A stretch of DNA of 64,000 bases from Arthrobacter sp. V1I7 (GCF_030817015.1 NZ_JAUSYS010000001.1:186001-250000), one strand, 5' to 3'; numbered from the stretch's first letter, positions 25,010-33,999 are shown. Numbers and translations are program-made. Notes: generated by a model from the sequence alone, not told the origin.

Positions 25010-25942
25010 TCAGAAACCCACCTTGTCGCGGCCCTTGAGCTGCAGCATTTCCCGGGCCTCGTCCGGGGTGGCGACCTCGAAGTTGAGGGCCTCGAGGATG
25101 GTGCGGATCCGGGTGACCTGCTGGGCGTTGGACGTTGCCAGCTGTCCGGGGCCGATCCAGAGTGAGTCTTCCAGCCCGACCCTGACGTGTGAACCCATGG
25201 CTGCGCCGATCGTGGCCAACGGCATCTGGTTCTTCCCGGCGCCCAGGATGGACCATTCGTAGTCCGCGCCGAGCAACCGGTCCGCGGTGCGGCGCATGTG
25301 CATCAGGTCCTCCGGGTGGGCGCCGATTCCGCCGAGCAGGCCGAAAACGGACTGGACGAACAACGGGCCCTTGGCCAGGCCGCGGGCGTGGAAGTGCGCG
25401 AGATTGTTCAGGTGCGAGATGTCGTAGCACTCGAATTCGAAGCGTGTGCCGTTCTCGTTGCCGATGCCCAGGATGGTCTCGATGTCCTGGAAGGTGTTCT
25501 TGAAGACGAGGTCGCGGCTCTTTTCGAGGCCTTCCCGCTCCCAGTCGTGGCCGAACTCGTTAAAACGGTCCAGCATCGGGTACAGGCCGAAATTCATCGA
25601 ACCCATGTTGAGCGACGCGAGCTCGGGCTTGAACAGGGCCGCGGGCTGCATCCGCTCTTCCACGGTCATGTGCGGGGATCCGCCGGTGGTGATGTTGATG
25701 ACGGCGTCGGTGTTGCGCTTGAGCTTGTCCAGGATCGGGGCGAAGTGCTCCGGTTCCTGGGAAGGCCGCCCGTCCTTGGGATCACGGGCGTGCATGTGCA
25801 CAATGGCGGCTCCGGCCTCGGCGGCGCCGATGGCGGCGTCGGCGATCTCATCGGGGGAGACCGGAAGGTACTTGGACATGGAGGGGGTATGGATGGCGCC
25901 GGTAACGGCGCTGGTGATGATGACTTTGCGGGCAGCAGCCAT
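25010..25942 (-). CDS. BKACE (DUF849) beta-keto acid cleavage enzyme
   Basis: A 310-residue TIM-barrel protein of the BKACE family. VIITSAVTGAIHTPSMSKYL starts the domain. The zinc-binding HMHARD sits in VHMHARDPKDGRPSQ. INITTGGSPHMTVEERM and ECYDISHLNNL follow, then GLEDSLW near the C-terminus. BKACE enzymes condense a beta-keto acid with acetyl-CoA and release acetoacetate and a new CoA ester. The paralogues differ in substrate and no one substrate can be read here. The ATG at 25942 has GGAG at good spacing. The SDR upstream may supply the keto acid. Confidence 0.87.
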   Translation of the reverse strand: MAAARKVIITSAVTGAIHTPSMSKYLPVSPDEIADAAIGAAEAGAAIVHMHARDPKDGRPSQEPEHFAPILDKLKRNTDAVINITTGGSPHMTVEERMQPAALFKPELASLNMGSMNFGLYPMLDRFNEFGHDWEREGLEKSRDLVFKNTFQDIETILGIGNENGTRFEFECYDISHLNNLAHFHARGLAKGPLFVQSVFGLLGGIGAHPEDLMHMRRTADRLLGADYEWSILGAGKNQMPLATIGAAMGSHVRVGLEDSLWIGPGQLATSNAQQVTRIRTILEALNFEVATPDEAREMLQLKGRDKVGF

Positions 25943-25985
25943 GGAAGAACTCCTTAGTTGGACCGAAATTTCCGGGTGGGCTGGA

Positions 25986-26750
25986 TCAGTAGAGCTTCTC
26001 GGTGTTGCCGTCAACAGCCAGGGCCTGGCCGTTGACGTTGCGGGCCAGGTCGCTGGCGGCGAAGGCGGCCATATTGGCGATGTCCTCGGCTTCGATCAGC
26101 CGTCCCAGCGAGGACTGGTTGTGGTAGAGGTCGGAGACCTGGTCCTCCGGCAGGCCCAGCATCTGCGCTTTGGCTGCGATGACCGCGTCGATCCGGGGGC
26201 CGTTGACGGCTCCGGGGCAGATCGCGTTGACCCGGATCCGGTCGGGGCCAAGTTCAATCGCCAGGGTCTTGGTCAGCCCGACGACGGCCCACTTCGACGC
26301 CGAATATGCGCTGCGCCCTGCCATGCCCAGCCGCCCGGCGGCGGAGGAGAGGTTCACGATCGAGGCTTCCCGGCCCTGCCGCAGCATCGGTAGGGCGTGC
26401 TTGATGCAGAAGAACTGGCCGTGGATATTGACGTCGAAGGTCGCTTTCCAGGCCGCCGTGTCCAGCGATTCGAGGGGCCCGGTGGGACCTGCGATGCCGG
26501 CGTTGTTGACGAGGACATCCAGCCCGCCCAGTTCGTCCTGGACCAGGGCCATGAGTTCGCGGACATGCTCCTCGTCGGAGACGTCGCTGACAGCGGCAGC
26601 GAGTCCGTTGACGCGTGCCTTTTCGACGGCTTCAGGGTCGATGTCCGTGACGAAGACGGCGGCGCCGAGCTGCTGGAACTTGTCGGCGATGGCTAGGCCG
26701 ATGCCGTTGGCTCCGGCGGTGACCAGCACCCTTTTTGAGCTGAAATCCAT
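25986..26750 (-). CDS. Short-chain dehydrogenase/reductase of the catabolic operon
   Basis: A 254-residue classical SDR: the cofactor motif VTAGANGIGLA at the N-terminus, VNNAGIAGP, then IVNLSSAAGRLGMAG with catalytic Ser and SAYSASKWAVVG with Tyr-x-x-x-Lys, and INA-type ICPGAVNGPR. An acidic residue (VTDIDPEA) after the second strand indicates NAD(H). It probably oxidises a beta-hydroxy acid to the beta-keto acid used by the BKACE enzyme encoded 43 nt downstream. The substrate is inferred from context. Confidence 0.87.
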   Translation of the reverse strand: MDFSSKRVLVTAGANGIGLAIADKFQQLGAAVFVTDIDPEAVEKARVNGLAAAVSDVSDEEHVRELMALVQDELGGLDVLVNNAGIAGPTGPLESLDTAAWKATFDVNIHGQFFCIKHALPMLRQGREASIVNLSSAAGRLGMAGRSAYSASKWAVVGLTKTLAIELGPDRIRVNAICPGAVNGPRIDAVIAAKAQMLGLPEDQVSDLYHNQSSLGRLIEAEDIANMAAFAASDLARNVNGQALAVDGNTEKLY

Positions 26751-26792
26751 GAATATTTCCTTGGGTTGGGGTGGTGGGATGAGGCGGGTGCC

Positions 26793-28112
26793 TTAGTGGG
26801 CGGCCGCGGCGAGCTGGGGCTTTTCGGTGCCCCGCTTGAGCATCAGCGAGAGCAGGGCACCGATGATGCACATACCCACGATGAACCAGAGCCCGGCGAG
26901 CTTGGAACCGGTGACGTCCTGCATCAGTCCCATCACATACGGGCCAAGGAAACCGCCGCAGAGGCCGATGGTGTTGACGAACGCGATGCCGCCGGCGAGG
27001 GCGGCACCGGTGAGCCTGGTGGCCGGGTAGGTGAAGAGGATCGGCTGCAGGGCGAAGAAGTTGAAGGCGGCGAGGCAGAATCCGATCATGCCGAGCACGG
27101 GGCCGCCGACGGCACCGAGGGCGAAGCCGGAGACGATGCCGATCATCGTTCCGGTGACGAGCAGGCGGGAGCGCCGGCCGTCGGTGGCGAACCGCGGAAT
27201 CAGCAGGGCGCCGGCGGCGGAGAAGATCCACGGAATCGCCGTCAGCAGGCCGATCTGCAGCGGGTTGAGCTTGCCGTATGTGCCGATGATGGAGGGCAGG
27301 AAGTAGGACAGCGCGTAGACGGCGATCTGGTGGGTGAAGTAGATGCCGACCACCAGGAGGATCTGCTTGTCCTTGAGGACATCGCGGAGGCGGTGGTTTC
27401 CGGACGCTTCGGCCCCGGCCTTCTCCTCGGCGGCGATTCGGGCTTCGAGGTCGGTGGCTTCTTCCAGGGTGAGGAACGTTGCCTGGGTGGGCCGGTCCGG
27501 GAGCTTCTTCCAGACAACGTAGGCGAGGATACAGGCGGGCAGGCCTTCGATGATGAACATCCACTGCCAGCCGTGCAGGCCGCCGAAGCCGTCCATGGTG
27601 AGCAGCAGGCCGCCGAGAGGTGCGCCGACGATGTTGGCGATGGAAACGCCCAACAGGAACATGCCGTTGGCTTTCGCACGGTCCTTCACCACGAACCACT
27701 GGGTCAGGAAATACATGACTCCGGGGAAGAGCCCCGCCTCTGCCACGCCCAGCAGCATCCGCATGATGTAGAAGGACCATTCGCCCTGCACGAAAGCCAT
27801 GCAGGCGGAGATGATGCCCCACGTGATCATGATCCGCATGATCCAGAAACGGGCGCCCACCTTGTGCATGATCAGGTTCGACGGGATCTCCGAGAGGGCA
27901 TAGGTGAGGAAGAACAGCCCGGCTCCAATGCCGTAGGCGGTGGCGGAGATGCCGAGGTCAATCTCCAGCCGGTCCTTGGCCATGCCGATGTTCGTGCGGT
28001 CCAGGAACGCCATGATGTAGGCGCCGATGAGCAACGGCATGACTCTGCGGAGGATCACACCGTTTATTTCCCTAGGCGTGCGCATCTTCGTTGGTGCGGA
28101 TACAACTGACAT
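26793..28112 (-). CDS. MFS transporter, anion:cation symporter (ACS) family
   Basis: A 439-residue twelve-helix major facilitator. IGAYIMAFLDRTNIGMAKD in helix 1 and GVAEAGLFPGVMYFLTQWF are ACS-family marks, found in tartrate, glucarate, phthalate and related organic-acid carriers. The cytoplasmic loop after helix 6 is long and charged. It imports an organic acid, presumably the substrate of the downstream SDR-BKACE-glycerate kinase enzymes. It is the first structural gene after the LacI regulator, with a 122-nt gap between them. Confidence 0.88.
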   Translation of the reverse strand: MSVVSAPTKMRTPREINGVILRRVMPLLIGAYIMAFLDRTNIGMAKDRLEIDLGISATAYGIGAGLFFLTYALSEIPSNLIMHKVGARFWIMRIMITWGIISACMAFVQGEWSFYIMRMLLGVAEAGLFPGVMYFLTQWFVVKDRAKANGMFLLGVSIANIVGAPLGGLLLTMDGFGGLHGWQWMFIIEGLPACILAYVVWKKLPDRPTQATFLTLEEATDLEARIAAEEKAGAEASGNHRLRDVLKDKQILLVVGIYFTHQIAVYALSYFLPSIIGTYGKLNPLQIGLLTAIPWIFSAAGALLIPRFATDGRRSRLLVTGTMIGIVSGFALGAVGGPVLGMIGFCLAAFNFFALQPILFTYPATRLTGAALAGGIAFVNTIGLCGGFLGPYVMGLMQDVTGSKLAGLWFIVGMCIIGALLSLMLKRGTEKPQLAAAAH

Positions 28113-28234
28113 GGTTCTTCGTCCTTGAATTGGTGGTCAGGGCTGGTGGATGGGCGGTTCGTGGGCAGCCCGGAAGCCGGGCAACGCGGTAGGAGCCAGG
28201 GTGGCCGGCCGGAGGAGTGGGGCGTTGGCGGGGA

Positions 28235-29293
28235 CTAGCGGGCGGGAGGGGTGCAGCCGCAGGTCCGCCCGATATGCAGGCGGTGCCGGCACACCTTGGA
28301 GCTGTAGGTGCTGGAGGGCGCTTCGATGCGTTTGAGCAGCATGGCGAAAGCCGCGTGGGCCATTTCCTGCTGCGGTTGGACGATGCTGGTCAGGTTGATG
28401 AGCCCGGACCGGCTGTGCGGGAGGCCGTCGCAGCCGGCGACGGCGACGTCCTCGGGAATGCGGAGTCCCTGGGCCAAGGCGTATTCCATGACGCCAATGG
28501 CGAGTTCGTCACTCCCGCACACGACGACCCTCGGTGGTGTCCCGGCGGAGAAGAGACGCTCGGCCGCCAGCCGTCCGCCTTCGTTGTTGACCCGCGTGCT
28601 GATCTTGCGGTCACCGCTGATGGTGATCCCAGCGGCAGCGGCCGTGCGGACGAACGCCTGTTCCCGGGCCAGCGAGGCGGTGGAGAAGCGCGGGCCGATC
28701 ACAGTGGCGATCTCCGTGAAACCATGGCTCAGCATGTGCTGCATCAGCGTCGTCGCTGCGGCGTCGTCGTCGATCCCGACAAAGTCGGAATCGAGGAAGT
28801 CCGCCCGGCGCGAGAGGCAGACGTAGGGAATCCTCGCCGACCTGAGGGTACGGAGCGCGGTGGCGTCGTCCCGGAGTGACGCGGCCAGGATGATGCCGTC
28901 CACGTTGCGGTGCGCGAGGGTCGATGTGACCTGGGCGAGCACGTCGGGATCGTCCTGGGTGGTAGCGACGAACACTTCATAGCCGGACTCGGCTGCAGCG
29001 GAAATAATGCCCTGGGCCCACCGCGGAAACATGGGATTAATGATGTTCGGCAGGATCAGGCCGATCACCCGGGTCCGTTGAACATCGGTGGACTGCGAGG
29101 ACTTACGGGGCCTGAAGCCCAACTCGTTTGCAACGTGGATGATGTGCCGGCGGGTTTCCGGCGAAACGCCGCCCTTGCCGTTGAGAACGTAGGATACGGC
29201 GGCGGAGGAGACCCCTGCTGCCCGGGCCACAGCCGCGGCCGATACCTGCGGGGTGGGCCGGTCTGCGGCAACACTTGTGGCGTTTCTGCGCAT
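28235..29293 (-). CDS. LacI-family transcriptional regulator
   Basis: A 352-residue LacI/GalR regulator: the headpiece VSAAAVARAAGVSSAAVSYV recognises DNA, followed by NGKGGVSPETRRHI and the hinge. The ligand domain contains VIGLILPNIINPMFPRWAQG, NVDGIILA, DSDFVGIDDDAAATTLMQHM, VVCGSDELAIGVMEYA and DVAVAGCDGL. It should repress the MFS-SDR-BKACE-glycerate kinase operon and be relieved by a pathway metabolite. The ORF ends unusually rich in Cys and His (SSKVCRHRLHIGRTCGC), which is common in this subgroup. Confidence 0.9.
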   Translation of the reverse strand: MRRNATSVAADRPTPQVSAAAVARAAGVSSAAVSYVLNGKGGVSPETRRHIIHVANELGFRPRKSSQSTDVQRTRVIGLILPNIINPMFPRWAQGIISAAAESGYEVFVATTQDDPDVLAQVTSTLAHRNVDGIILAASLRDDATALRTLRSARIPYVCLSRRADFLDSDFVGIDDDAAATTLMQHMLSHGFTEIATVIGPRFSTASLAREQAFVRTAAAAGITISGDRKISTRVNNEGGRLAAERLFSAGTPPRVVVCGSDELAIGVMEYALAQGLRIPEDVAVAGCDGLPHSRSGLINLTSIVQPQQEMAHAAFAMLLKRIEAPSSTYSSKVCRHRLHIGRTCGCTPPAR

Positions 29294-29358
29294 CCCGGCA
29301 CTCCTTCGCGTCGTTGTTGGTTCCTGTGACCTCAGTTACATTAGGGACGCGGAACAGT

Positions 29359-29373
29359 GTTAAGCAACGTTAA
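29359..29373. promoter_or_regulatory. Candidate LacI operator
   Basis: GTTAAGCAACGTTAA carries TTAA half-sites at both ends around a CG-containing centre, the general form of LacI/GalR operators. It lies about 66 nt upstream of the lacI-family start on its template side, where an autoregulatory site would be expected. The centre is not perfectly symmetrical. Confidence 0.3.
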
Positions 29374-29697
29374 GTGATTTTCCTGCCGCGCCTGCCGGTT
29401 TTTCAGTAGGCCTGGCTGCCAGAAGGCGGGGATGGTGAGACCTGGACCATCGAGGCCGCGGCCAGCCTGCTCGAGAATCGGATCAATGCTCAGGGTCGGG
29501 TGGATGAGCAGAAGGTTTACGTCGCGCTGGACCCGCTGGAGCGGGTTCGAAAGCCCGTGGGCGTTCCCTCCTGATCCCCCATGATCAGGCTGACGGCTCC
29601 CGACAGGCAGCTTGGCTTTCCACATCCATACTGGCGGGCGGTGAGGGGCCGGCGCAGCTATGCCGTGGAGCCGTCCAGATGCGCGTCCCTGATTGGC

Positions 29698-29732
29698 GAT
29701 GCTCCGGTCAAATAGCGGTTGACCGGAGCATC
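29698..29732. terminator. Strong hairpin downstream of the histidine phosphatase gene
   Basis: GATGCTCCGGTCAA (29698-29711) and TTGACCGGAGCATC (29719-29732) make a perfect 14-bp stem with a 7-nt loop. It lies 45 nt after the minus-strand phosphatase stop; on the plus strand it is followed by AGTCCTTTCT. It could end transcripts from either side. Confidence 0.65.
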
Positions 29733-29777
29733 AGTCCTTTCTGCCTAGCTGAACCTTAGAGTTGGCGGGAGGCCGGG

Positions 29778-30362
29778 TTAGCTCTTTGCGGCAGCCAAGT
29801 CCCGCTCGCCGTTGAAGTATTCGAGCTGCCAGCCGTCGACGGCATGGTGGTGCGCCAGGTTAAGCACCGCATTGTCAATGCTCTGCAGGGTGCGGCCGAT
29901 CGCCCGGCTGAGGCTGACGCGGAGGAGCGTGCCGTGGGCGACGACCAGCACGCGGCGGCCGCGGAACTCCTCGGCCAGTGCTTCCAGCGAGTTCAACCCG
30001 CGGGATGCTGCCTCGTCCTCGCTTTCTGCGCCGCGGAAACCACCGGGGATGCGGAGTGCGTCCAATTCGGGGCCGGCCTGCAGGCCCTCCGCTGGTCCGA
30101 AGCTACGCTCGGTGAGCTCAGGCACGTGCCGCGCCACGTTGAGCCCCAGCCCTGCGGCAATGAGGTTGGCGGTTTCTGCGGCGCGGCTCAGGGGCGAGGA
30201 GATGATCGCATCCCACTCGTGGCCGGAAAGAAAGGCGACGGCGTCGCGCGCCTGGCCGCGGCCGACGTCGTTGAGTGGAATGTCGGTGGATCCCTGCAGC
30301 CGGCGCTGAGCGTTCCAGTCTGTCTGGCCATGGCGGACAAGGGCGAACGTCGTAAGGGTCAT
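29778..30362 (-). CDS. Histidine phosphatase superfamily (phosphoglycerate mutase-like) protein
   Basis: A 194-residue branch-1 histidine phosphatase. FALVRHGQTDWN has the catalytic RHG at the N-terminus, GSTDIPLNDVG and SSPLSRAAETA follow, and VVAHGTLLRVSL supplies the second catalytic His. The length suits broad phosphatases (CobC/PhoE/GpmB-like) rather than glycolytic mutase. The ATG at 30362 follows GGGAAG; the in-frame sequence that runs far upstream to 31037 is low-complexity and lies opposite arfB, so it was excluded. Confidence 0.87.
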   Translation of the reverse strand: MTLTTFALVRHGQTDWNAQRRLQGSTDIPLNDVGRGQARDAVAFLSGHEWDAIISSPLSRAAETANLIAAGLGLNVARHVPELTERSFGPAEGLQAGPELDALRIPGGFRGAESEDEAASRGLNSLEALAEEFRGRRVLVVAHGTLLRVSLSRAIGRTLQSIDNAVLNLAHHHAVDGWQLEYFNGERDLAAAKS

Positions 30363-30424
30363 GCTTCCCATTCTGCCCTGACAGCGAACGGGCACCGGAA
30401 TTGCGGCTACGTGAGACCGCGTGC

Positions 30425-30462
30425 GGGGCTTTGATCGCGACCAGGGGCTTTGATCGCGACCA
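30425..30462. repeat. Tandem duplication of 19 bp between phosphatase and arfB genes
   Basis: GGGGCTTTGATCGCGACCA occurs twice head to tail (30425-30443 and 30444-30462) with no mismatch, 21 nt before the arfB start. It lies in a divergent promoter region, so it may affect transcription of arfB; a recent slippage event is equally possible. Confidence 0.7.
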
Positions 30463-30482
30463 TATCGTGCAACGCTAGATGC

Positions 30483-30905
30483 ATGGATCTGGAGGTGTCG
30501 CCCGCGCTCACGATTCCCACGTCGGAACTCGGCTGGCGGTTCTCGCGTTCGTCCGGGCCAGGCGGTCAACACGTCAACACCACGGATAGCCGGGTCGAAC
30601 TCTCGTGGAACGTCGCAGACTCGGCGGCGCTTTCGGAGGACCAACGGCAGATGCTCATCGGGCGACTCGGACGACGTCTCATCGCCGGCGTGATCACTGT
30701 GACCGCCTCCGAGCAGCGCTCTCAGCTGCGCAATCGCGAGACCGCCCTGGCCAAGCTCGCCGACGTCGTGGCAGAGGGTCTTGCTCCGGAAGCTGCTCCC
30801 CGCCGCGCGACCAAACCCACTCGGGGCTCGAACCGTCGACGCCTCGCCGCAAAGGAACAGCGGGCGGCGACCAAACGGCAACGACAGCGGCCGTCCGCCG
30901 AGTAG
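30483..30905 (+). CDS. arfB: Peptidyl-tRNA hydrolase ArfB (YaeJ family)
   Basis: A 140-residue protein with the release-factor GGQ motif in SRSSGPGGQHVNTTDSRVEL at about residues 22-41, followed by the domain-3 fold and a basic, disordered tail (KPTRGSNRRRLAAKEQRAATKRQRQR) that enters the mRNA channel. This is the standard ArfB layout: the protein rescues ribosomes stalled without a stop codon by hydrolysing peptidyl-tRNA. The ATG at 30483 was chosen so that the protein begins directly before the domain. Confidence 0.92.
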   Translation: MDLEVSPALTIPTSELGWRFSRSSGPGGQHVNTTDSRVELSWNVADSAALSEDQRQMLIGRLGRRLIAGVITVTASEQRSQLRNRETALAKLADVVAEGLAPEAAPRRATKPTRGSNRRRLAAKEQRAATKRQRQRPSAE

Positions 30906-31277
30906 CGTCGGCGCCGCGCGGGGACATGTCCATTCCTGCGGCCGAGCCCATCGGGACATGTCCATTCCTCCGGGCAAATGTTTGGGGACATGCCCACTCG
31001 CTGATCCCGAGGATGGGCATATTGGGATTATGTCCAACGGTCCGAGCTTGCGGGGGGCATGTCCGCTCCCGCGGCCCGGTCCGGCAGGACATGTCCAGCG
31101 GAGCCAAGCACTCCCCGGCGCCGCCGCCCCGGCCGCCCGGCCGCCGCCCCCTGCCGCACCGCCAAGGTCTAGACAGCGGTTTCGCCGTGGGCAAACATGG
31201 AGCCAAGGGTGTCCGTGTCAGAGTTGAGTCGGGTAGACTCAAGTTTGACACCAGCACCATTCCGGAAGGAGCTCTCT
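30906..31277. repeat. Cluster of GGACATGTCC palindromes upstream of clpB
   Basis: This 372-nt gap has at least three exact copies of the 10-bp palindrome GGACATGTCC (30922-30931, 30954-30963, 31087-31096) and three near copies (30986-30995, 31025-31035, 31055-31064), spaced by about 30 to 40 nt. Some share flanking sequence such as ATTCC. No gene is present although long frames run through. The rest contains the HAIR element and the clpB leader. The array may be a multi-site operator or a dispersed repeat. Confidence 0.7.
31223..31243. promoter_or_regulatory. HAIR element (HspR binding site) of clpB
   Basis: GTTGAGT, seven nt, then ACTCAAG at 31223-31243 matches the HspR-associated inverted repeat CTTGAGT-N7-ACTCAAG at 13 of 14 positions, with the exact spacer. 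It lies 34 nt before the clpB start. In actinobacteria HspR with DnaK represses dnaK and clpB operons through such sites, so heat-shock control of clpB by HspR is well supported by knowledge of the family. Confidence 0.85.
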
Positions 31278-33947
31278 TTGGACGCCAAATTCACCACCAA
31301 GAGCCAGGAGGCTCTTTCGGCCGCCGCGATGAATGCCTCGACGGCAGGGAACCCGCAGCTCGAGCCTGCCCACCTGCTCAAGGCGCTCATGGACCAGCGG
31401 GAAGGTGTCGCTGTCTCGCTCCTCCGGGCCACGGGGACGGACCCGGATGCGGTCAGTGTCCAGGCGAGCAGTGCCATCAAGGCACTCCCCTCCACGTCCG
31501 GCAGTTCCGTGCAGCAGGCCCAGCTGTCCCGGACCGCCATGCAGGCCATCAAGAACGCCCAGAACGAGGCCGAGCGGCTCGGCGATACCTTCGTCTCCAC
31601 CGAGCACCTGCTGCTCGGGCTCGCTGCCGGGAGCGACGCCGTCGGCAAGCTGCTGCGCGACGCCGGCGCCTCCCACGAGGCGCTGATCGCCGCCCTGCCC
31701 GGGGTCCGCGGCGACCGCAAGGTGGACAACGCGGATCCGGAAAACACCTTCCAGGCGCTGGAGAAGTTCGGCACCGACCTCACGGCGATCGCCCGCTCGG
31801 GCAAACTGGACCCGGTGATCGGCCGCGACGCGGAGATCCGCCGCATCATCCAGGTCCTCAGCCGGCGCACCAAGAACAACCCGGTGATCATCGGCGAGCC
31901 TGGCGTCGGCAAGACCGCCGTCGTCGAGGGCCTTGCCCAGCGGATGGTGGCCGGTGACGTGCCGGAGAGCCTGCGCGGGAAGACCCTGATCGCCCTGGAC
32001 CTCGCCTCAATGGTGGCCGGGGCCAAGTACCGAGGCGAGTTCGAGGAGCGTCTCAAGGCGGTGCTGGAGGAGATCAAGAACTCCGAGGGCCAGATCGTCA
32101 CCTTCATCGACGAGATCCACACCGTGGTGGGGGCGGGCGCCACCGGGGACAGCTCGATGGATGCCGGCAACATGCTCAAGCCGATGCTGGCCCGCGGCGA
32201 ACTCCGCCTGATCGGTGCCACCACCCTGGACGAATACCGCGAGCACATTGAAAAGGACCCGGCCCTGGAGCGCCGCTTCCAGCAGGTCTACGTCGGGGAG
32301 CCGAGCGTGGAGGACACCATCGGCATCCTGCGCGGGCTCAAGGAACGTTACGAGGCGCACCACAAGGTCGCCATCGCCGATTCCGCCCTGGTCGCGGCGG
32401 CTGCGCTGTCCAACCGCTACATCACGGGCCGGCAGCTCCCGGACAAGGCGATCGACCTCGTCGATGAGGCCGCATCGCGGCTCCGGATGGAGATCGATTC
32501 GGCCCCCGAGGAAATCGACCAGCTGCGCCGGGCCGTGGACCGGCTCACGATGGAGGAACTGGCCCTGGCCGGCGAATCGGATGCCGCGTCGATGGAACGC
32601 CTCGCTGCCCTGCGCAAGGACATGGCGGACAAAAAGGAAGAGCTTGCCGCGCTCAACGCCCGCTGGGAGGCCGAGAAGGCCGGGCTGAACCATGTCGGGG
32701 ACCTCAAAGCCCGGATCGATGAGCTGCGGTCGGCCGCGGAGAAGTACCAGCGCGAGGGTGACCTCGAGGCCGCCTCCCGCATCCTCTACGGAGAACTCCC
32801 CGCCCTCGAGCGGGAACTGAACGCCGCCGCCGAGGCCGAGTCCGCCCGGGTGGCTGGCGGCGGCGCCAAACAGGAGCTCATGGTGGCCGACGAGGTCACG
32901 GCGGACGACATTGCCGAAGTGATCTCCGCCTGGACCGGCATCCCTGCCGGGCGCATGCTGCAGGGCGAAAGCCAGAAACTGCTGGAGATGGAGAGCGTCC
33001 TGGGGGAACGGCTGATCGGCCAGCAGAAGGCCGTAGCCGCCGTGTCCGACGCCGTGCGCCGCGCCCGCGCCGGCATCAGCGATCCCAACCGCCCCACGGG
33101 GTCCTTCCTGTTCCTGGGCCCCACCGGCGTCGGCAAGACCGAACTGGCCAAGGCCCTCGCGGACTTCCTGTTCGACGACGAACGCGCCATGGTGCGGATC
33201 GACATGTCCGAATACTCGGAGAAGCACTCCGTGGCCCGGCTCGTCGGTGCGCCTCCCGGCTACGTCGGCTATGAGGAGGGCGGCCAGCTCACCGAGGCGG
33301 TCCGCCGCCGGCCGTACTCGGTGCTGCTGCTGGATGAGGTCGAGAAGGCCCACCCGGAGGTCTTCGACATCCTGCTGCAGGTGCTCGACGACGGCCGGCT
33401 GACCGACGGCCAGGGCCGCACCGTCGACTTCCGCAATGTGATCCTGGTGCTGACCTCAAACCTGGGCAGCCAGTTCCTGGTGGACCCCGGCCTGGACGCC
33501 GCCGCCAAGCGGGAGGCCGTGATGGCCACCGTGCATGCCTCGTTCAAGCCGGAGTTCCTGAACCGGCTGGACGAGGTGGTGCTGTTCGATCCGTTGACCG
33601 TCGAAGAACTCTCCCGGATCGTGGAGCTGCAGGTCAAGGAACTGGCCGAACGCCTCAAGGGCCGCCGGCTTAACCTCGAGGTCACGGAAGGTGCCCGCGC
33701 CTGGCTGGCCGTGACCGGGTTCGACCCGGCCTACGGGGCCCGTCCGCTGCGCCGCCTGGTCCAGCGCGAGATCGGCGACCGGCTGGCCAAGGCCATCCTC
33801 GCCGGCGGAATCATGGACGGGGACACCGTGGTAGTGGACACCGCCCCGGATCTGATGGAGCTCACCATGGGCGGTGCGGAAGCCCCGGACTGGCCCGACG
33901 GCGGTGCCGCCACCGGGGGCGGGCTGTCGGTGCGCCGCAAGGGGTAA
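31278..33947 (+). CDS. clpB: ATP-dependent chaperone ClpB
   Basis: An 889-residue disaggregase. The start is a TTG, chosen because GGAAGGAG is well placed and the family begins [12 protein letters not shown]; an ATG at 31197 lies before the HAIR element and is unlikely. It has the Clp N domain (residues 1-150), NBD1 with Walker A GEPGVGKT at 206-213, the coiled-coil middle domain (about 400-530) and NBD2 with Walker A GPTGVGKT at 614-621. The C-terminus carries a Gly/Pro-rich tail ([20 protein letters not shown]). It rescues aggregated proteins with DnaK. Confidence 0.96.
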   Translation: MDAKFTTKSQEALSAAAMNASTAGNPQLEPAHLLKALMDQREGVAVSLLRATGTDPDAVSVQASSAIKALPSTSGSSVQQAQLSRTAMQAIKNAQNEAERLGDTFVSTEHLLLGLAAGSDAVGKLLRDAGASHEALIAALPGVRGDRKVDNADPENTFQALEKFGTDLTAIARSGKLDPVIGRDAEIRRIIQVLSRRTKNNPVIIGEPGVGKTAVVEGLAQRMVAGDVPESLRGKTLIALDLASMVAGAKYRGEFEERLKAVLEEIKNSEGQIVTFIDEIHTVVGAGATGDSSMDAGNMLKPMLARGELRLIGATTLDEYREHIEKDPALERRFQQVYVGEPSVEDTIGILRGLKERYEAHHKVAIADSALVAAAALSNRYITGRQLPDKAIDLVDEAASRLRMEIDSAPEEIDQLRRAVDRLTMEELALAGESDAASMERLAALRKDMADKKEELAALNARWEAEKAGLNHVGDLKARIDELRSAAEKYQREGDLEAASRILYGELPALERELNAAAEAESARVAGGGAKQELMVADEVTADDIAEVISAWTGIPAGRMLQGESQKLLEMESVLGERLIGQQKAVAAVSDAVRRARAGISDPNRPTGSFLFLGPTGVGKTELAKALADFLFDDERAMVRIDMSEYSEKHSVARLVGAPPGYVGYEEGGQLTEAVRRRPYSVLLLDEVEKAHPEVFDILLQVLDDGRLTDGQGRTVDFRNVILVLTSNLGSQFLVDPGLDAAAKREAVMATVHASFKPEFLNRLDEVVLFDPLTVEELSRIVELQVKELAERLKGRRLNLEVTEGARAWLAVTGFDPAYGARPLRRLVQREIGDRLAKAILAGGIMDGDTVVVDTAPDLMELTMGGAEAPDWPDGGAATGGGLSVRRKG

Positions 33948-33999
33948 GGCCGAGCTGCGGCAACCGCCCGCGGGAGCAGTAGGAGCTGCGCGAACAAAG

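Larger units (their letters stand above)
29294..29777. other. 484-nt intergenic region with a coding-like fragment, a candidate operator and a hairpin
   Basis: No complete gene. From 29410 to 29574 the plus strand reads 54 codons without a stop (AWLPEGG...LERVRKPVGVPS, ending in TGA) with actinobacterial codon bias but no start, suggesting the 3' remnant of a lost gene. GTTAAGCAACGTTAA at 29359-29373 is a LacI-like candidate operator. The hairpin at 29698-29732 is described separately. Confidence 0.5.

Noticed and set aside
30371..31037. Upstream extension of the histidine phosphatase frame
   Set aside because: It would add about 220 low-complexity residues, crosses arfB and the palindrome array, and ignores the good ribosome site at 30362.
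32007..33353. 448-codon minus-strand frame inside clpB
   Set aside because: It is a typical high-GC antisense frame; clpB is complete and conserved on the other strand.
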